The notes: generated from the sequence alone by a model not told the origin. Shown: positions 42,504 through 52,282, numbered from the stretch's first letter. The stretch: DNA of 64,000 nucleotides from an uncultured Bacteroides sp. (GCF_963678425.1 NZ_OY782855.1:1984001-2048000), one strand, 5' to 3'. Numbers and translations: made by a program.

Positions 42504-43727
42504 ATGATGAAACAAAGAATATTTAAGAATATAGCTGTCTCGCTATTGCTTTGTATGGCAACTTGTGTGTATGCTTCTAACAAAAGAATATTTCTTAATC
42601 AAAATGAATCAGCCAACATATCGAAAGCCAGAATAGAAGTTGGAGCTGAGCAGATGGATAAACTTCTGCCAATGCTTCAAAACAAACGGGTGGCTTTAGT
42701 TGTAAACCACACCTCTACTGTCAGTAAAAGAGGTACTCATCTATTGGATTCCTTGCTTAGTCGAGGCATTACCATCAAAAAGGTTTTTGCGCCCGAACAT
42801 GGCATGCGTGGAAATGCTGATGCCGGAGAACAGATTAAAGACGGAAAAGATAGCAAAACAGGGATACCGATTATTTCTCTTTACGGGAAAAATAAAAAAC
42901 CTTCAGCTGAGCAAATGTCCGATGTTGATATTGTGCTTTTTGATATTCAGGATGTAGGAGCACGATTCTACACTTACATCAGTACAATGCATTATGTGAT
43001 GGAAGCTTGTGCAGAAAACAGCAAGCAATTAATTATCACTGACCGCCCCAACCCGTGCGATTATATTGACGGTCCCATAATGAAACCTGCATTAAGATCT
43101 TTTGTGGGAATGCACCTCATTCCACTGCTTTACGGATGTACTGTTGGGGAACTTGCACAAATGATTAACGGTGAAGGATGGCTGGAAGGCAAGAAGAAAT
43201 GTGCATTAAAAATCATCAAGGTAAAGAACTGGAAACATGGCCAGCCTTACTCACTACCTGTGAAACCATCACCTAATTTGATAAACGATCACGCAATAAG
43301 TCTTTATGCATCCCTTTGCCCTTTCGAAGCAACTAATATCAGTGTGGGACGCGGAACCTATTCCCCATTTGAAGTTCTTGGTGCACCGGATAAGAAATAC
43401 GGAGAATTCACCTTCACTCCCAGAAGTCTGGTCGGTTTCGATAAGAGCCCGCTCCATAAAGATGAAACATGTTATGGTTTGGATCTGCGCAAAGCTGCAT
43501 CCCCAAAAGGATTCACCCTCAGGTATATTATACAGTTTTATAACAAATCCGGTCAAGGAGCCGACTTTTTTACACGTTCACGATGGTTTGACCAGCTAAT
43601 GGGTAATACTTCCGTGCGCAAAGAGATTACTGAAGGGAAAAGTGAAGCAGAAATAAAAGCTGGCTGGCAGAATGATTTAACTAAATACAAAAAGATGCGG
43701 GCTAAATATTTACTTTATGCGAAATAA
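42504..43727 (+). CDS. NamZ-type exo-beta-N-acetylmuramidase (DUF1343)
   Basis: A 407-aa protein of the DUF1343 family, whose characterised members (NamZ, GH171) release N-acetylmuramic acid from the non-reducing end of peptidoglycan fragments. A signal peptide (LLLCMATCVYA, residues 15-25) points to the periplasm. Family stretches are VALVVNHTSTVSKRGTHLLD, VFAPEHGMRGNADAGEQI, DIVLFDIQDVGARFYTYIST, IITDRPNPCDYIDGP and TNISVGRGTYSPFEVLGAP. The Glu in APEHG and the Asp in FDIQDVG are good active-site candidates. Its role is probably cell-wall turnover or MurNAc scavenging. Confidence 0.88.
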   Translation: MMKQRIFKNIAVSLLLCMATCVYASNKRIFLNQNESANISKARIEVGAEQMDKLLPMLQNKRVALVVNHTSTVSKRGTHLLDSLLSRGITIKKVFAPEHGMRGNADAGEQIKDGKDSKTGIPIISLYGKNKKPSAEQMSDVDIVLFDIQDVGARFYTYISTMHYVMEACAENSKQLIITDRPNPCDYIDGPIMKPALRSFVGMHLIPLLYGCTVGELAQMINGEGWLEGKKKCALKIIKVKNWKHGQPYSLPVKPSPNLINDHAISLYASLCPFEATNISVGRGTYSPFEVLGAPDKKYGEFTFTPRSLVGFDKSPLHKDETCYGLDLRKAASPKGFTLRYIIQFYNKSGQGADFFTRSRWFDQLMGNTSVRKEITEGKSEAEIKAGWQNDLTKYKKMRAKYLLYAK

Positions 43728-43772
43728 GCCTCTTTAGGCGATTCTCTACAGGTAATCAGCAATAATATTAAC

Positions 43773-43821
43773 AAGGCTAATGATAAAGAAGGACTTTTAA
43801 GAGCATTAGCCTTATTTTTTT
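43773..43821 (+). terminator. Terminator after the NamZ-like gene
   Basis: Arms AAGGCTAATG (43773-43782) and CATTAGCCTT (43804-43813) followed by ATTTTTTT. Confidence 0.8.
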
Positions 43822-44115
43822 ATTTATCAGTTAACCGCTATTCTTCTCTGCTTTCAGGCATACGCAAATAAAATATACCTGAAGTTTCATAATTGTTCTG
43901 AAGATGAGATCGTTTTTAGTTATACTGAGAATACATAAGTAGCTCATTCCTGAGTAAAAAACGCCCTGCTTTATTTTTCTAAATTCACATTTCTTGTAAA
44001 ACACAATTATTGAGAACAGATTTTATAGGAAAGAATTTATCTTTTCCATTGAAACAAACTGTTTGCCTCTTGCATTGTTATTAATAGAGTGTAACTTATC
44101 AAAAACTTATCAAAT
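43822..44115. other. Intergenic region, nothing recognised
   Basis: About 295 bp between the terminator and the oxidoreductase gene. No TAnnTTTG element, repeat or small ORF is convincing. Confidence 0.4.
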
Positions 44116-44763
44116 ATGAAAAACATAGCAATCATAGGAGCCAGCGGTTTTGTAGGCTCTGCTCTTTTAAAAGAAGCACTGGACAGAGGTCACAAAGTAA
44201 CAGCTATAGTTCGTAATCCCGAAAAAATTAAACTGAATCACCCTAACCTCACAATCAAACAAGGTGATGTAATGGTTGCAGATACTATTGAAGAACTAAT
44301 AAAGGGATGCGATACTGTGATTAGTGCTTTTAATCCCGGTTGGTTAAATCCCATGATTTACAGAGATACACAGAAAGCATATTCTTTTATTTTTAAAGAA
44401 GCAAAGAAAGCAGGAATCAAAAGAATAATAATCGTGGGTGGAGCAGGTAGTTTGCTTATTAACGGAACACGTCTTATCGATATGGGTATGGCTGAAGAAA
44501 CAATCTTGCCAGGCGCCAAATCTTTGGCAGCACTTCTTTATTCATTGCAAAATAATGAGAAAGAGCTGGACTGGGTGTTCTTCTCTCCTGCTGCAAACAT
44601 TGTTTTCGGAGAACGAACCGGAAAGTTCCGTTTGGGAAAAGATGACTTGATAAGTGACTCTGAAGGTAAAAGTTATATTTCCGTAGAAGATTATGCTTTA
44701 GCTATGATTGATGAGGTGGAAAATCCACAGCATCATTTTGAACGTTTCACCATTGGATATTAA
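44116..44763 (+). CDS. NAD(P)-binding Rossmann-fold oxidoreductase
   Basis: An atypical short-chain dehydrogenase/epimerase-like protein of 215 aa. The nucleotide-binding motif IAIIGASGFVGSALLKEALD is at the N-terminus, followed by VTAIVRNPEKIK, the NADP-type loop, and IIVGGAGSLLI. It resembles the NmrA/YwnB-like NAD(P)H-binding family rather than true sugar epimerases, since no Y-x-x-x-K pair is evident. Substrate unknown. It converges on the BASS transporter gene, with 38 bp between the stops and no clear terminator there. Confidence 0.82.
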   Translation: MKNIAIIGASGFVGSALLKEALDRGHKVTAIVRNPEKIKLNHPNLTIKQGDVMVADTIEELIKGCDTVISAFNPGWLNPMIYRDTQKAYSFIFKEAKKAGIKRIIIVGGAGSLLINGTRLIDMGMAEETILPGAKSLAALLYSLQNNEKELDWVFFSPAANIVFGERTGKFRLGKDDLISDSEGKSYISVEDYALAMIDEVENPQHHFERFTIGY

Positions 44764-44801
44764 AACGTAAAACAGTTCTGTAATATTGAAAAACAGCCTG
44801 A

Positions 44802-45713
44802 TTATTTATTCTGAGAATTAGCCTCATCCTTGTGTCTTTTTTTCCAAAGCTGCCAGGAATTAATAGTATTCTGCCACAATACATAAGAGGCTGGTCCTAC
44901 AGAAGCAATAGGATTTAGATAAACTTGTGCCATCCAAATAGCAAGAATTGTATTCTTCTGACCAAGAGCTTGCCCTCCGGAAATACGATTATCGTAGTGT
45001 CCGCCAATAGTCTTACCCAAAAAGAATTGTAAACAACATATTACTAATCCGGATACAGCAATCAATATCTCGTTTGTATAATTCGGATTCTCCTGGTTAA
45101 CCAGAAAATAGATTGTTTTTCCTGTCACAATAGCCAAAGCAACAACCCAAAGATAGAACGAAGCCAAGTGCATGCTAAGCATTTTACTGTGCAGATTGGG
45201 GAGTTTAACCTGAATAAACCAGGCACAAACAAAAGGAAGCATCAGCAATGGCATTACTTCTTTACAGATATACAAAAAAGAATGAAAGAACGGAAGAGAA
45301 CTGTTATTTCCCATCAACGAAAATATAAAGGGAGCCGCAATAGCCACAACAACATTGGAAAGTAAGGTATAAGTAGTCAGGCAAGATACACTTCCTCCCA
45401 ACATGCCGGTTATAACAGCAGCCGATGTGGCAGTGGGTGCAAGCATACAGATCATTGCTCCTTCAGCAACTGTGGGATTGAAAGCAGCAATGGCAACATA
45501 TATCAATAGACTGCCTAATAGCTGTATGGCAATAAGCCAAAGATGAAGTTTCTCAAATCTTAGCTCATGAGGAGTTACCTTGCAAAAAGTAAAAAGTAGC
45601 ATCACAAAGATGAGCACTGGAGTTAATGGAGACAATAATGTAAAAAACTGATATCCAAGGGCGCCGGCAAGCATTCCTAAGGGTAAAGCCCAATTCTTTA
45701 AGAACTTCAACAT
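44802..45713 (-). CDS. Bile acid:sodium symporter (BASS) family transporter
   Basis: Inner-membrane secondary transporter of 303 aa with nine or ten hydrophobic helices. Family features are MLAPTATSAAVITGMLGGSVSC (sodium-site-like Pro/Thr segment, about residues 85-106) and the crossover region GGHYDNRISGGQALGQKNT. Bacterial BASS proteins move diverse organic anions, including pantothenate precursors, so bile acids need not be the substrate. MLKFLKN at 45713 is preferred over the ATG nine codons upstream because the hydrophobic core begins there. It is divergent from a TonB-dependent receptor gene, 91 bp apart, suggesting that the two may serve one substrate. Confidence 0.85.
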   Translation of the reverse strand: MLKFLKNWALPLGMLAGALGYQFFTLLSPLTPVLIFVMLLFTFCKVTPHELRFEKLHLWLIAIQLLGSLLIYVAIAAFNPTVAEGAMICMLAPTATSAAVITGMLGGSVSCLTTYTLLSNVVVAIAAPFIFSLMGNNSSLPFFHSFLYICKEVMPLLMLPFVCAWFIQVKLPNLHSKMLSMHLASFYLWVVALAIVTGKTIYFLVNQENPNYTNEILIAVSGLVICCLQFFLGKTIGGHYDNRISGGQALGQKNTILAIWMAQVYLNPIASVGPASYVLWQNTINSWQLWKKRHKDEANSQNK

Positions 45714-45766
45714 GATTGTTTTTTTATAATTCATTTGCAAAGTAACATTGAATTAAAGAAATATAC

Positions 45767-45774
45767 TACCTTTG
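45767..45774 (+). promoter_or_regulatory. -7 element for the TonB-dependent receptor
   Basis: TACCTTTG, 30 bp ahead of the start codon. The nearest TTG is 16 bp further upstream, shorter than usual. Confidence 0.5.
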
Positions 45775-45804
45775 AGCCCGATTTTTTAATTTAATTTTAT
45801 TTTA

Positions 45805-47853
45805 ATGAAAGAAAACTTATTTACAGAACGACACGCTGCCCGATGGAAGCAGTTCAACCACAAGTCGTATGCTGTATTCTGCAGTTTAAAAAAAGAAGTC
45901 AACATTGGCGTTCTGGCAATCGCAACTCTCGCCTTTGCCAACATCGAATGTATTTCGGCACAGACCGAGACTTCTTATAAACAAAAAGAATACAAGCTCG
46001 ACGAGGTGGAAGTTACCGGCAGTCGTGTACCGCTTACCTTAGGCGAAGCGGCGAGAATCGTAACTGTACTCTCCCGCGAGGATATTCAGGCGGCAGCGGT
46101 ACAAAGCATCAATGAACTTTTAAAGTATGCCGTAGGCGTAGATGTCCGCCAGCGGGGCGATCTGGGTATTCAGACAGACATCAGCATCCGGGGCGGAACG
46201 TCCGACCAGATTACAATCCTTCTCAATGGGGCCAACATCAGCAATCCCCAAACCGGCCACCTCACGGCCGACTTTCCAGTAGACATGAACGATATTGAAC
46301 GTATTGAGATCCTTGAGGGTCCGGCTGCAAGAGTATACGGCACTTCGGCTTTTACCGGAGCTATCAATATTGTGACCAAAAGTGACAAACAAAGTCATGC
46401 TGCCATTGATTTATCAACAGGACAATATGGCTTGTTCAACGGTGGTGTACGCGGAAACTTCACAAAAGGAAGGTTTAGCAATCAACTGTCGGGAGGATAT
46501 AGCCGCTCCGACGGATATATTGCCAATAGTGATTTCAGTGCTAAACGGGCTTTTTATCAAGGAGAATATTCCGGGAAAGAAGCGGATATTCGCTGGCAGG
46601 CGGGAATCAGTGACAAAGGATACGGTGCCAATACGTTTTATTCTGCCGTTTATCCTAATCAATACGAACACACCCGCAAGTATTCCGTATCGGTACAAGC
46701 AGAGACTAAAGGGAAACTCCACTTTACTCCTATCATATATTGGAATCGTGGGCACGATCGCTTTGAGCTCTTCCGGAATAATCCGGCATCGTGGTATACG
46801 AACCATAATTATCATCAGACAGATGTCTTTGGAACCAACCTGAATACTTACTTTAAGTCCACACTTGGCAAGACAGCCTTCGGAGCTGAGTTCCGCAATG
46901 AAGGGGTTATGAGTAACGTGTTGGGCAAACTGATGGATGAACCGGTGAAGGTACCTGATGAAGGAGATCATTATTTCACTAAAAAGGATAACCGGACAAA
47001 TGTCAGTTATTATGTGGAGCATGATATCTTATTGCCTCGATTTACTTTGTCGCTCGGTATAATGGCAACAATGAATACAGGGCTGGACAATAAGTTCCGT
47101 TATTATCCGGGTGTAGATGCTTCCTATCGTCTCACCGAACAGCTAAAAGTTTACGCTTCGTGGAGCATGGCACTTCGTCTGCCTACCTTTACTGATCTTG
47201 ATTACGAAAGTAAAACGCTCCAGGGAAATCCGAATCTAAAACCTGAAGAAACCAAGGCATTTGAAATTGGTACAAAATATTCTTCCCATGTATTGCAGGC
47301 TTCAGTGAGTGGTTATTACCATAAAGGGAAAAATATAATAGACTGGGTGAAGTACTCTAGTGATGATATATGGCACACGGTGAACCACACTAAACTGGAT
47401 AATATGGGTATCGAGACTTCTGCCATGCTTAACTTTTGTGAGTTATTTGGTAATACGAGCTTCTTAAAGAAAGCAACCATAGGTTATTCGTATATCAATC
47501 AGGACAAAGCAATAGGCGATGTGTATGAATCAAATTATTCATTAGACTACCTGAAACATAAGTTCGTTGCACAGCTCGATCACCGTATCTGGCGAAATTT
47601 AAGTGCAAACTGGGCTTTCCGCTGGCAAAGCCGAGAAGGTAGTTACACAATATATGAAGGAATGAAAAAAGTTGGTGAAAAGACTTATCCGTCTTTTTGT
47701 TTACTTGATCTCAAGCTTTCATGGAATGCAAAGAACTATCTTCTATTTGCAGAAGCAAACAATCTGTTTGATCGTAAATATTATGATATCGGTAATATCC
47801 CTCAACCCGGATTCTGGGGGAAAGTAGGTGTAAGTTACCAGATAAATCTCTAA
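45805..47853 (+). CDS. TonB-dependent outer-membrane receptor (BtuB-like)
   Basis: Outer-membrane active transporter of 682 aa. A long N-terminal stretch ends in a signal peptide (IGVLAIATLAFANIECISAQ, residues 34-53). The TonB-box region is KLDEVEVTGSRVPL. The plug domain follows (about 65-180; RIEILEGPAARVYGTSAFTG), then a 22-strand barrel with the C-terminal motif FWGKVGVSYQINL. It lacks a SusD partner, so it resembles vitamin or metal receptors. No cobalamin riboswitch fits in the 91-bp upstream gap. The plug half looks more G/C-rich than neighbouring genes. The divergent BASS gene may provide inner-membrane transport. Ligand unknown. Confidence 0.88.
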   Translation: MKENLFTERHAARWKQFNHKSYAVFCSLKKEVNIGVLAIATLAFANIECISAQTETSYKQKEYKLDEVEVTGSRVPLTLGEAARIVTVLSREDIQAAAVQSINELLKYAVGVDVRQRGDLGIQTDISIRGGTSDQITILLNGANISNPQTGHLTADFPVDMNDIERIEILEGPAARVYGTSAFTGAINIVTKSDKQSHAAIDLSTGQYGLFNGGVRGNFTKGRFSNQLSGGYSRSDGYIANSDFSAKRAFYQGEYSGKEADIRWQAGISDKGYGANTFYSAVYPNQYEHTRKYSVSVQAETKGKLHFTPIIYWNRGHDRFELFRNNPASWYTNHNYHQTDVFGTNLNTYFKSTLGKTAFGAEFRNEGVMSNVLGKLMDEPVKVPDEGDHYFTKKDNRTNVSYYVEHDILLPRFTLSLGIMATMNTGLDNKFRYYPGVDASYRLTEQLKVYASWSMALRLPTFTDLDYESKTLQGNPNLKPEETKAFEIGTKYSSHVLQASVSGYYHKGKNIIDWVKYSSDDIWHTVNHTKLDNMGIETSAMLNFCELFGNTSFLKKATIGYSYINQDKAIGDVYESNYSLDYLKHKFVAQLDHRIWRNLSANWAFRWQSREGSYTIYEGMKKVGEKTYPSFCLLDLKLSWNAKNYLLFAEANNLFDRKYYDIGNIPQPGFWGKVGVSYQINL

Positions 47854-47919
47854 AAATTGGTGAATCCTAAGGATAAATAAGCTGAATACTTCTTGAAAAG
47901 AAGTAGAACATATATATAT

Positions 47920-47958
47920 AAGGTGTAGACTAATAATAAACTAAGTCTACACCTTTTT
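47920..47958 (+). terminator. Terminator of the TonB receptor gene
   Basis: Perfect arms AAGGTGTAGACT (47920-47931) and AGTCTACACCTT (47944-47955), then T-run. Confidence 0.85.
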
Positions 47959-48156
47959 ATATTAAAGTGTAGTTCATATAGAAAATAATTCAAGAATAAA
48001 AGGACTAATATAGGTGAATAAATCACTTATCATACCTGGTCATATGCCTTATCTTTCTATATCAACACCGACTCTTTTTCTTAAAGAAAAGGTTAGCTGA
48101 TGCCTTAAAAAAGACAAAACTTAAAACTAAATAGCAAGTTTTCTGGGAATATTTAC

Positions 48157-48164
48157 TACATTTG
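48157..48164 (+). promoter_or_regulatory. -7 element for the amidase gene
   Basis: TACATTTG, 17 bp ahead of the amidase start codon. The region 47959-48156 holds no other feature that I can support. Confidence 0.55.
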
Positions 48165-48181
48165 TAATTTATTGTACAGAA

Positions 48182-49477
48182 ATGAAAAGAAGTATCATTT
48201 ATACCCTTACTACAATCACTTGCATCTGGTTTGCCACCATTGGATGCTTGCCGGCATCCGGAAAAGATTTTGTATTAGTTCTTGATGCTGGGCACGGGGG
48301 ACATGACCCTGGTGCGATAGGAAATTTTTCGCGTGAAAAAGATATTAATCTGAACATCACTTTGAAGGTGGGGCGTCTTATTCAAAATAATTATGACGAT
48401 GTAAAAGTAATCTATACCCGTAGAACAGATGTCTTTATACCGCTAAACCAACGGACTGAAATCGCCAATAATGCAAATGCCGATTTATTTATTTCAATTC
48501 ACACCAATGCTGCTCCAACTAAAGTAGCTAAAGGAACGGAAACTTTTTCTCTTGGACTATCCCGTTCAAGTGCAAATCTGGAAGTTGCCAAACGAGAGAA
48601 CTCGGTAATTCTTATGGAAGACGACTATAAACAACGATATGCCGGTTTCAATCCAAATTCCTCAGAATCATATATCATGTTTGAGTTTATTCAGGACAAA
48701 CATATGGAACAAAGTGTGAGTATGGCCTCCTTAATACAGAAACAATACAGATCGTATAGTGGAAGACCAGATCGCGGCGTGCATCAGGACATATTCCTGG
48801 TTCTGAAAACCAGTGCTATGCCTAGTGTACTCACAGAAGTAGGTTTTATATCTAATCCGGAGGAAGAACAATACCTTAACACAGAAGAAGGTACCGACGC
48901 CTTAGCCAAATCAATCTTCAATGCTTTTCAGCAATATAAACTCAAGCATGATGTGCGCCGGTCAAAAATCAAAGTTCCCTACCGGCTCAATGAAGATAAG
49001 GAATCCGAAGAAAAACAGCCAGTCTTAGTATCTAATAAAGAAAATGCTGACTCGATAAACAAATTCCACAAAAATACAGCAGATACACCCACAATAAAAT
49101 CCACAATAAAGAGAGAGAGACGTGTAAAAAGAAAAGTGACCGTCTCAAAAAATGAAAATACTCCGGCAAAGAAAGAGGAAATAGGAAGCGCTGCTCCTAA
49201 GGAAGGCTGCATTATTTTCAAAATACAGTTCTTTACATCCGCACAAAAACTAAAAACGAATGATAAACGTTTTAAAGATATTTCTCCAATAGAATATCAT
49301 ATTGAAAACGGAATCTACAAATACACCTGCGGAGCTTCAGAAAATTACAACGAAGTGCTGAGAATCAGAAGACAAATAGCTACCAAATTTAAAGATGCAT
49401 TTATTATTGCATTTAAAGATGGTGAAAAAATAAATATAAATACCGCTATAGCAGAATTTAAAAAGAATAATAAATAA
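48182..49477 (+). CDS. N-acetylmuramoyl-L-alanine amidase (Amidase_3)
   Basis: Zinc amidase of 431 aa that cuts the MurNAc-L-Ala bond in peptidoglycan. A signal peptide (residues 1-27) precedes the Amidase_3 domain (about 30-255). Zn ligands are the His in LDAGHGGHDPGAIG, the Glu in REKDINLNITLKVG and the His in LFISIHTNAAPT; the catalytic Glu is in SVLTEVGFISNPEEE. A Lys/Glu-rich linker (about 260-345) leads to a C-terminal domain (FKIQFFTSAQKLKTNDKRFK onward) that looks like a SPOR-type peptidoglycan-binding module. The MCE gene follows after 20 bp. Confidence 0.93.
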   Translation: MKRSIIYTLTTITCIWFATIGCLPASGKDFVLVLDAGHGGHDPGAIGNFSREKDINLNITLKVGRLIQNNYDDVKVIYTRRTDVFIPLNQRTEIANNANADLFISIHTNAAPTKVAKGTETFSLGLSRSSANLEVAKRENSVILMEDDYKQRYAGFNPNSSESYIMFEFIQDKHMEQSVSMASLIQKQYRSYSGRPDRGVHQDIFLVLKTSAMPSVLTEVGFISNPEEEQYLNTEEGTDALAKSIFNAFQQYKLKHDVRRSKIKVPYRLNEDKESEEKQPVLVSNKENADSINKFHKNTADTPTIKSTIKRERRVKRKVTVSKNENTPAKKEEIGSAAPKEGCIIFKIQFFTSAQKLKTNDKRFKDISPIEYHIENGIYKYTCGASENYNEVLRIRRQIATKFKDAFIIAFKDGEKININTAIAEFKKNNK

Positions 49478-49497
49478 ACAAGCATAAAAGAATAGAG

Positions 49498-50388
49498 ATG
49501 AAATACTTTACTAAAGAAGTCAAAATAGGAATCGCAGGGATTATGAGCTTATGTATACTTGTATATGGCATCAATTACCTAAAAGGTATAAATATGTTCA
49601 AACCTAGCAGTTACTTTTACGTAAAATATACCAATATACAAGGATTAGCAAAGTCAAGCCCTGTATTTGCCGATGGTGTTCGCATTGGAATTGTGAGAGA
49701 CATTTATTATGATTACACTCATCCGGGAAATGTAGCAGTGGAAGTTGAACTAGATAAAGATATGAGAATTCCGAAAGGCACTCATGCCGAACTGGTTACC
49801 GAGGTACTCGGTACAGTTAAGATGAATCTTATTCTGGCCGTTAATCCGAAGGAAGCATATGCAGTAGGGGATACAATCCCAGGAACCGTCAATAATGGCT
49901 TGATGGAAGCCGTAACAGGGTCTATTATGCCTCAAATCGAGAAGATGCTTCCCAAACTTGACTCCATTATGACCTCACTGAATAAAATAGCAGCCGATCC
50001 AAATATTCCGGCTACACTGAAATCAGTAAGAACTACAGCAGATAACCTGGCAGTAACAACTACACAACTTCGCTCTTTCGTAAATAAGGATGTGCCACAG
50101 ATTGCTAAAAAGATAAACACAATAGGTGACAATCTCATCACTGTCAGCGGCAATCTTAAAAATATTGATTACGCATCAACCTTTAATAAGATAGATTCCA
50201 CCATTGCCAATGTGAAGATGGTTACTAATAAACTAAACCGGAAAGATAATTCACTTGGACTTTTACTTAACGACACATCACTTTACAGGAATCTGTCGGC
50301 CACTGGTGCAAACGCTTCACTCTTATTGGAAGACTTAAAGAGTAATCCAAAACGTTATGTACACTTCTCAATTTTTGGTCGAAAATAA
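49498..50388 (+). CDS. MlaD/MCE-family lipid-transport protein
   Basis: A 296-aa protein anchored by one N-terminal membrane helix (about residues 8-28, VKIGIAGIMSLCILVYGINY) with one MCE domain (about 38-115; VKYTNIQGLAKSSPVFADGV, VLGTVKMNLIL). A long helical tail of the kind that forms tubes in MlaD-like assemblies follows. It would be the periplasmic lipid-binding component of a phospholipid (Mla-type) transporter; the permease and ATPase genes are not in the window. Coupled to the amidase gene by a 20-bp gap. Confidence 0.9.
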   Translation: MKYFTKEVKIGIAGIMSLCILVYGINYLKGINMFKPSSYFYVKYTNIQGLAKSSPVFADGVRIGIVRDIYYDYTHPGNVAVEVELDKDMRIPKGTHAELVTEVLGTVKMNLILAVNPKEAYAVGDTIPGTVNNGLMEAVTGSIMPQIEKMLPKLDSIMTSLNKIAADPNIPATLKSVRTTADNLAVTTTQLRSFVNKDVPQIAKKINTIGDNLITVSGNLKNIDYASTFNKIDSTIANVKMVTNKLNRKDNSLGLLLNDTSLYRNLSATGANASLLLEDLKSNPKRYVHFSIFGRK

Positions 50389-50748
50389 ATTCAAAAGAAA
50401 AGTATAAAATAGATTTCGTCTAAATAGAGGAGTTGTTATTTATATAAAAGAAAAGCTACTAACTGCTCCATTAATAGTGGGTATATTCAATTATCCAAGA
50501 GGACTGATGCCGATTATATTTTATCCTGAATTACATCAATAAGTTGTTATATATCAAGTACTTACAATTAAGCAAAAACGCAAATACAAAGCTTTTGGGC
50601 ATATAAACTCTATAAGGCGTTGAAATTAAACGACTTATTAATTTTATAAAAAAAACAAGAAAAAAATAACATTTGTTTTTCTCAAATAAGATTCTCAAAT
50701 TTGCATTAGTAGAAGTTTCTTATAATTATAAATTGTATTAAAAGCCTT
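50389..50748. other. Intergenic region ahead of dnaA
   Basis: 360 bp, very A/T-rich near 50630-50700 (long A-runs). TTATCC occurs twice (near 50491 and 50519) but neither copy extends to a good DnaA box (TTATCCACA). A near-consensus CAAATTTG -7 element lies around 50697. No ORF, no RNA gene and no clear terminator for the MCE gene is seen. Confidence 0.4.
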
Positions 50749-52155
50749 ATGATTGAATCCAATCATGTAAGTCTTTGGAACCGCTGTCTCCGTGTAATTC
50801 GAGACAATGTCCCTGAGACTACATACAACACGTGGTTTGTGCCCATTGTTCCCTTGAAGTATGAGGACAATGCATTGACTGTACAAGTACCTTCACAATT
50901 CTTTTATGAATTTTTGGAAGATAAATTTGTAGAGTTACTTCGTGCAACCTTGTACAAAGAGATTGGCGAAGGAACAAAACTAATGTATCGGGTAATCGTG
51001 GACAACAATTCAAAAGCTTCAGTTGATCTGGAAGCAACAAACCGTTCCACAGCGATTCCCCAACGGAGCGCTATCCGCAATGGCAACAAAGCACCTAATA
51101 CATTAAAAGCTCCATCGCCACTAGACCTTGATCCTCAGCTGAACCCCAATTATAACTTTGAGAATTTCATTGAAGGCTATAGCAATAAGTTATCAAGAAC
51201 AGCCGGAGAGGCAGTTGCAATAAATCCTGCAAAAACGACCTTTAATCCATTGTTCCTTTACGGCCCTTCTGGTGTAGGTAAGACTCATCTTGTCAATGCC
51301 ATCGGAACCCGGATTAAAGAACTTTTCCGGGATAAAAGAGTTTTGTACGTATCTGCACACTTATTTCAGGTACAATACACAGATTCTGTACGAAGCAACA
51401 CTATCAATGACTTTATAAACTTCTACCAAACCATTGATGTACTAATTATAGATGATATTCAGGAATTTGCCAGCCTCACAAAGACTCAAAACACATTCTT
51501 CCACATCTTTAACCATTTACATCAGAACGGAAAACAGCTAATCCTGACTTCCGACCGTTCTCCTGTCCTATTGCAAGGAATGGAAGACCGATTGTTAACC
51601 CGTTTCAAATGGGGATTAACTGCAGAATTAGAAAAACCAAATGTTGAGTTAAGAAAGAATATTTTAAAGAGTAAGATTCACCGTGATGGTTTGAAATTCC
51701 CGGAAGAAGTAATCACTTATATTGCAGAAAACGTTAACGAAAGTGTGCGTGACCTGGAAGGAATTGTCATTTCAATTATGGCTCATTCTACAATCTACAA
51801 TAAAGAAATAGATCTGGACTTAGCAGAAAGAATCGTGCGCAAAGCAATTCGCTGTGAATCAAAGGTGATTACCGTTGATGATATTATTGAAAAGGTTTGC
51901 AAGCATTTTGAGGTTGACCCATCTGCTCTTCATTCCAAATCCAGAAAAAGAGAAGTCGTACAAGTTCGTCAGCTTGCAATGTTCTTAGCTAAAAAGCACA
52001 CAGATGCTTCTTCCTCTAAAATTGGTCAGCTAGTAGGTAACAGAGATCATGCAACCGTATTGCACGCCTGCAAAATCGTTAAAGGTCAGTTTGATGTGGA
52101 CAAGTCATTCCGGTCAGAAGTGGAAGAAATAGAAACTTCACTTAGAAAAAAATAA
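50749..52155 (+). CDS. dnaA: Chromosomal replication initiator protein DnaA
   Basis: AAA+ replication initiator of 468 aa. Domain I (residues 1-90; WNRCLRVIRDNVPETTYNTW) is followed by a linker. The AAA+ core starts with NPNYNFENFIEGYSNKLSRT and has Walker A GPSGVGKTHLVNAIG and Walker B VLIIDDIQEF. Domain IV (about 365-468) binds DnaA boxes with VRQLAMFLAKKHTDASSSKI and GNRDHATVLHACK. All domains are intact. It stands alone with a terminator downstream; no recF, dnaN or gyrB neighbours are seen, as is usual in Bacteroidetes. Confidence 0.98.
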   Translation: MIESNHVSLWNRCLRVIRDNVPETTYNTWFVPIVPLKYEDNALTVQVPSQFFYEFLEDKFVELLRATLYKEIGEGTKLMYRVIVDNNSKASVDLEATNRSTAIPQRSAIRNGNKAPNTLKAPSPLDLDPQLNPNYNFENFIEGYSNKLSRTAGEAVAINPAKTTFNPLFLYGPSGVGKTHLVNAIGTRIKELFRDKRVLYVSAHLFQVQYTDSVRSNTINDFINFYQTIDVLIIDDIQEFASLTKTQNTFFHIFNHLHQNGKQLILTSDRSPVLLQGMEDRLLTRFKWGLTAELEKPNVELRKNILKSKIHRDGLKFPEEVITYIAENVNESVRDLEGIVISIMAHSTIYNKEIDLDLAERIVRKAIRCESKVITVDDIIEKVCKHFEVDPSALHSKSRKREVVQVRQLAMFLAKKHTDASSSKIGQLVGNRDHATVLHACKIVKGQFDVDKSFRSEVEEIETSLRKK

Positions 52156-52212
52156 ATAACTCAAGAATAAAATTGGCCTTAAGAGCCGCAAGAGGTTATA
52201 CAGTGCAGATAG

Positions 52213-52260
52213 AACAATCCCCGAAAAAGTTAATTCATTCTTTTCCGGGGATTGTTTTTA
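52213..52260 (+). terminator. dnaA terminator
   Basis: Arms AACAATCCCC (52213-52222) and GGGGATTGTT (52247-52256), followed by Ts, 58 bp after the dnaA stop. Confidence 0.8.
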
Positions 52261-52282
52261 CTCTTCAAATTCTGTATTCACA

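Noticed and set aside
45714..45804. Cobalamin riboswitch for the BtuB-like receptor
   Set aside because: The 91-bp divergent gap is too short for the roughly 200-nt element and no B12-box-like sequence is visible.
46414..47022. 202-codon ORF opposite the TonB receptor gene
   Set aside because: Antisense shadow of a conserved coding region with no domain features.
50389..50748. Possible replication origin ahead of dnaA
   Set aside because: A/T-rich, but no cluster of good DnaA boxes (TTATCCACA or its complement); the TTATCC occurrences diverge after six bases. A GC-skew plot of the genome would be needed.
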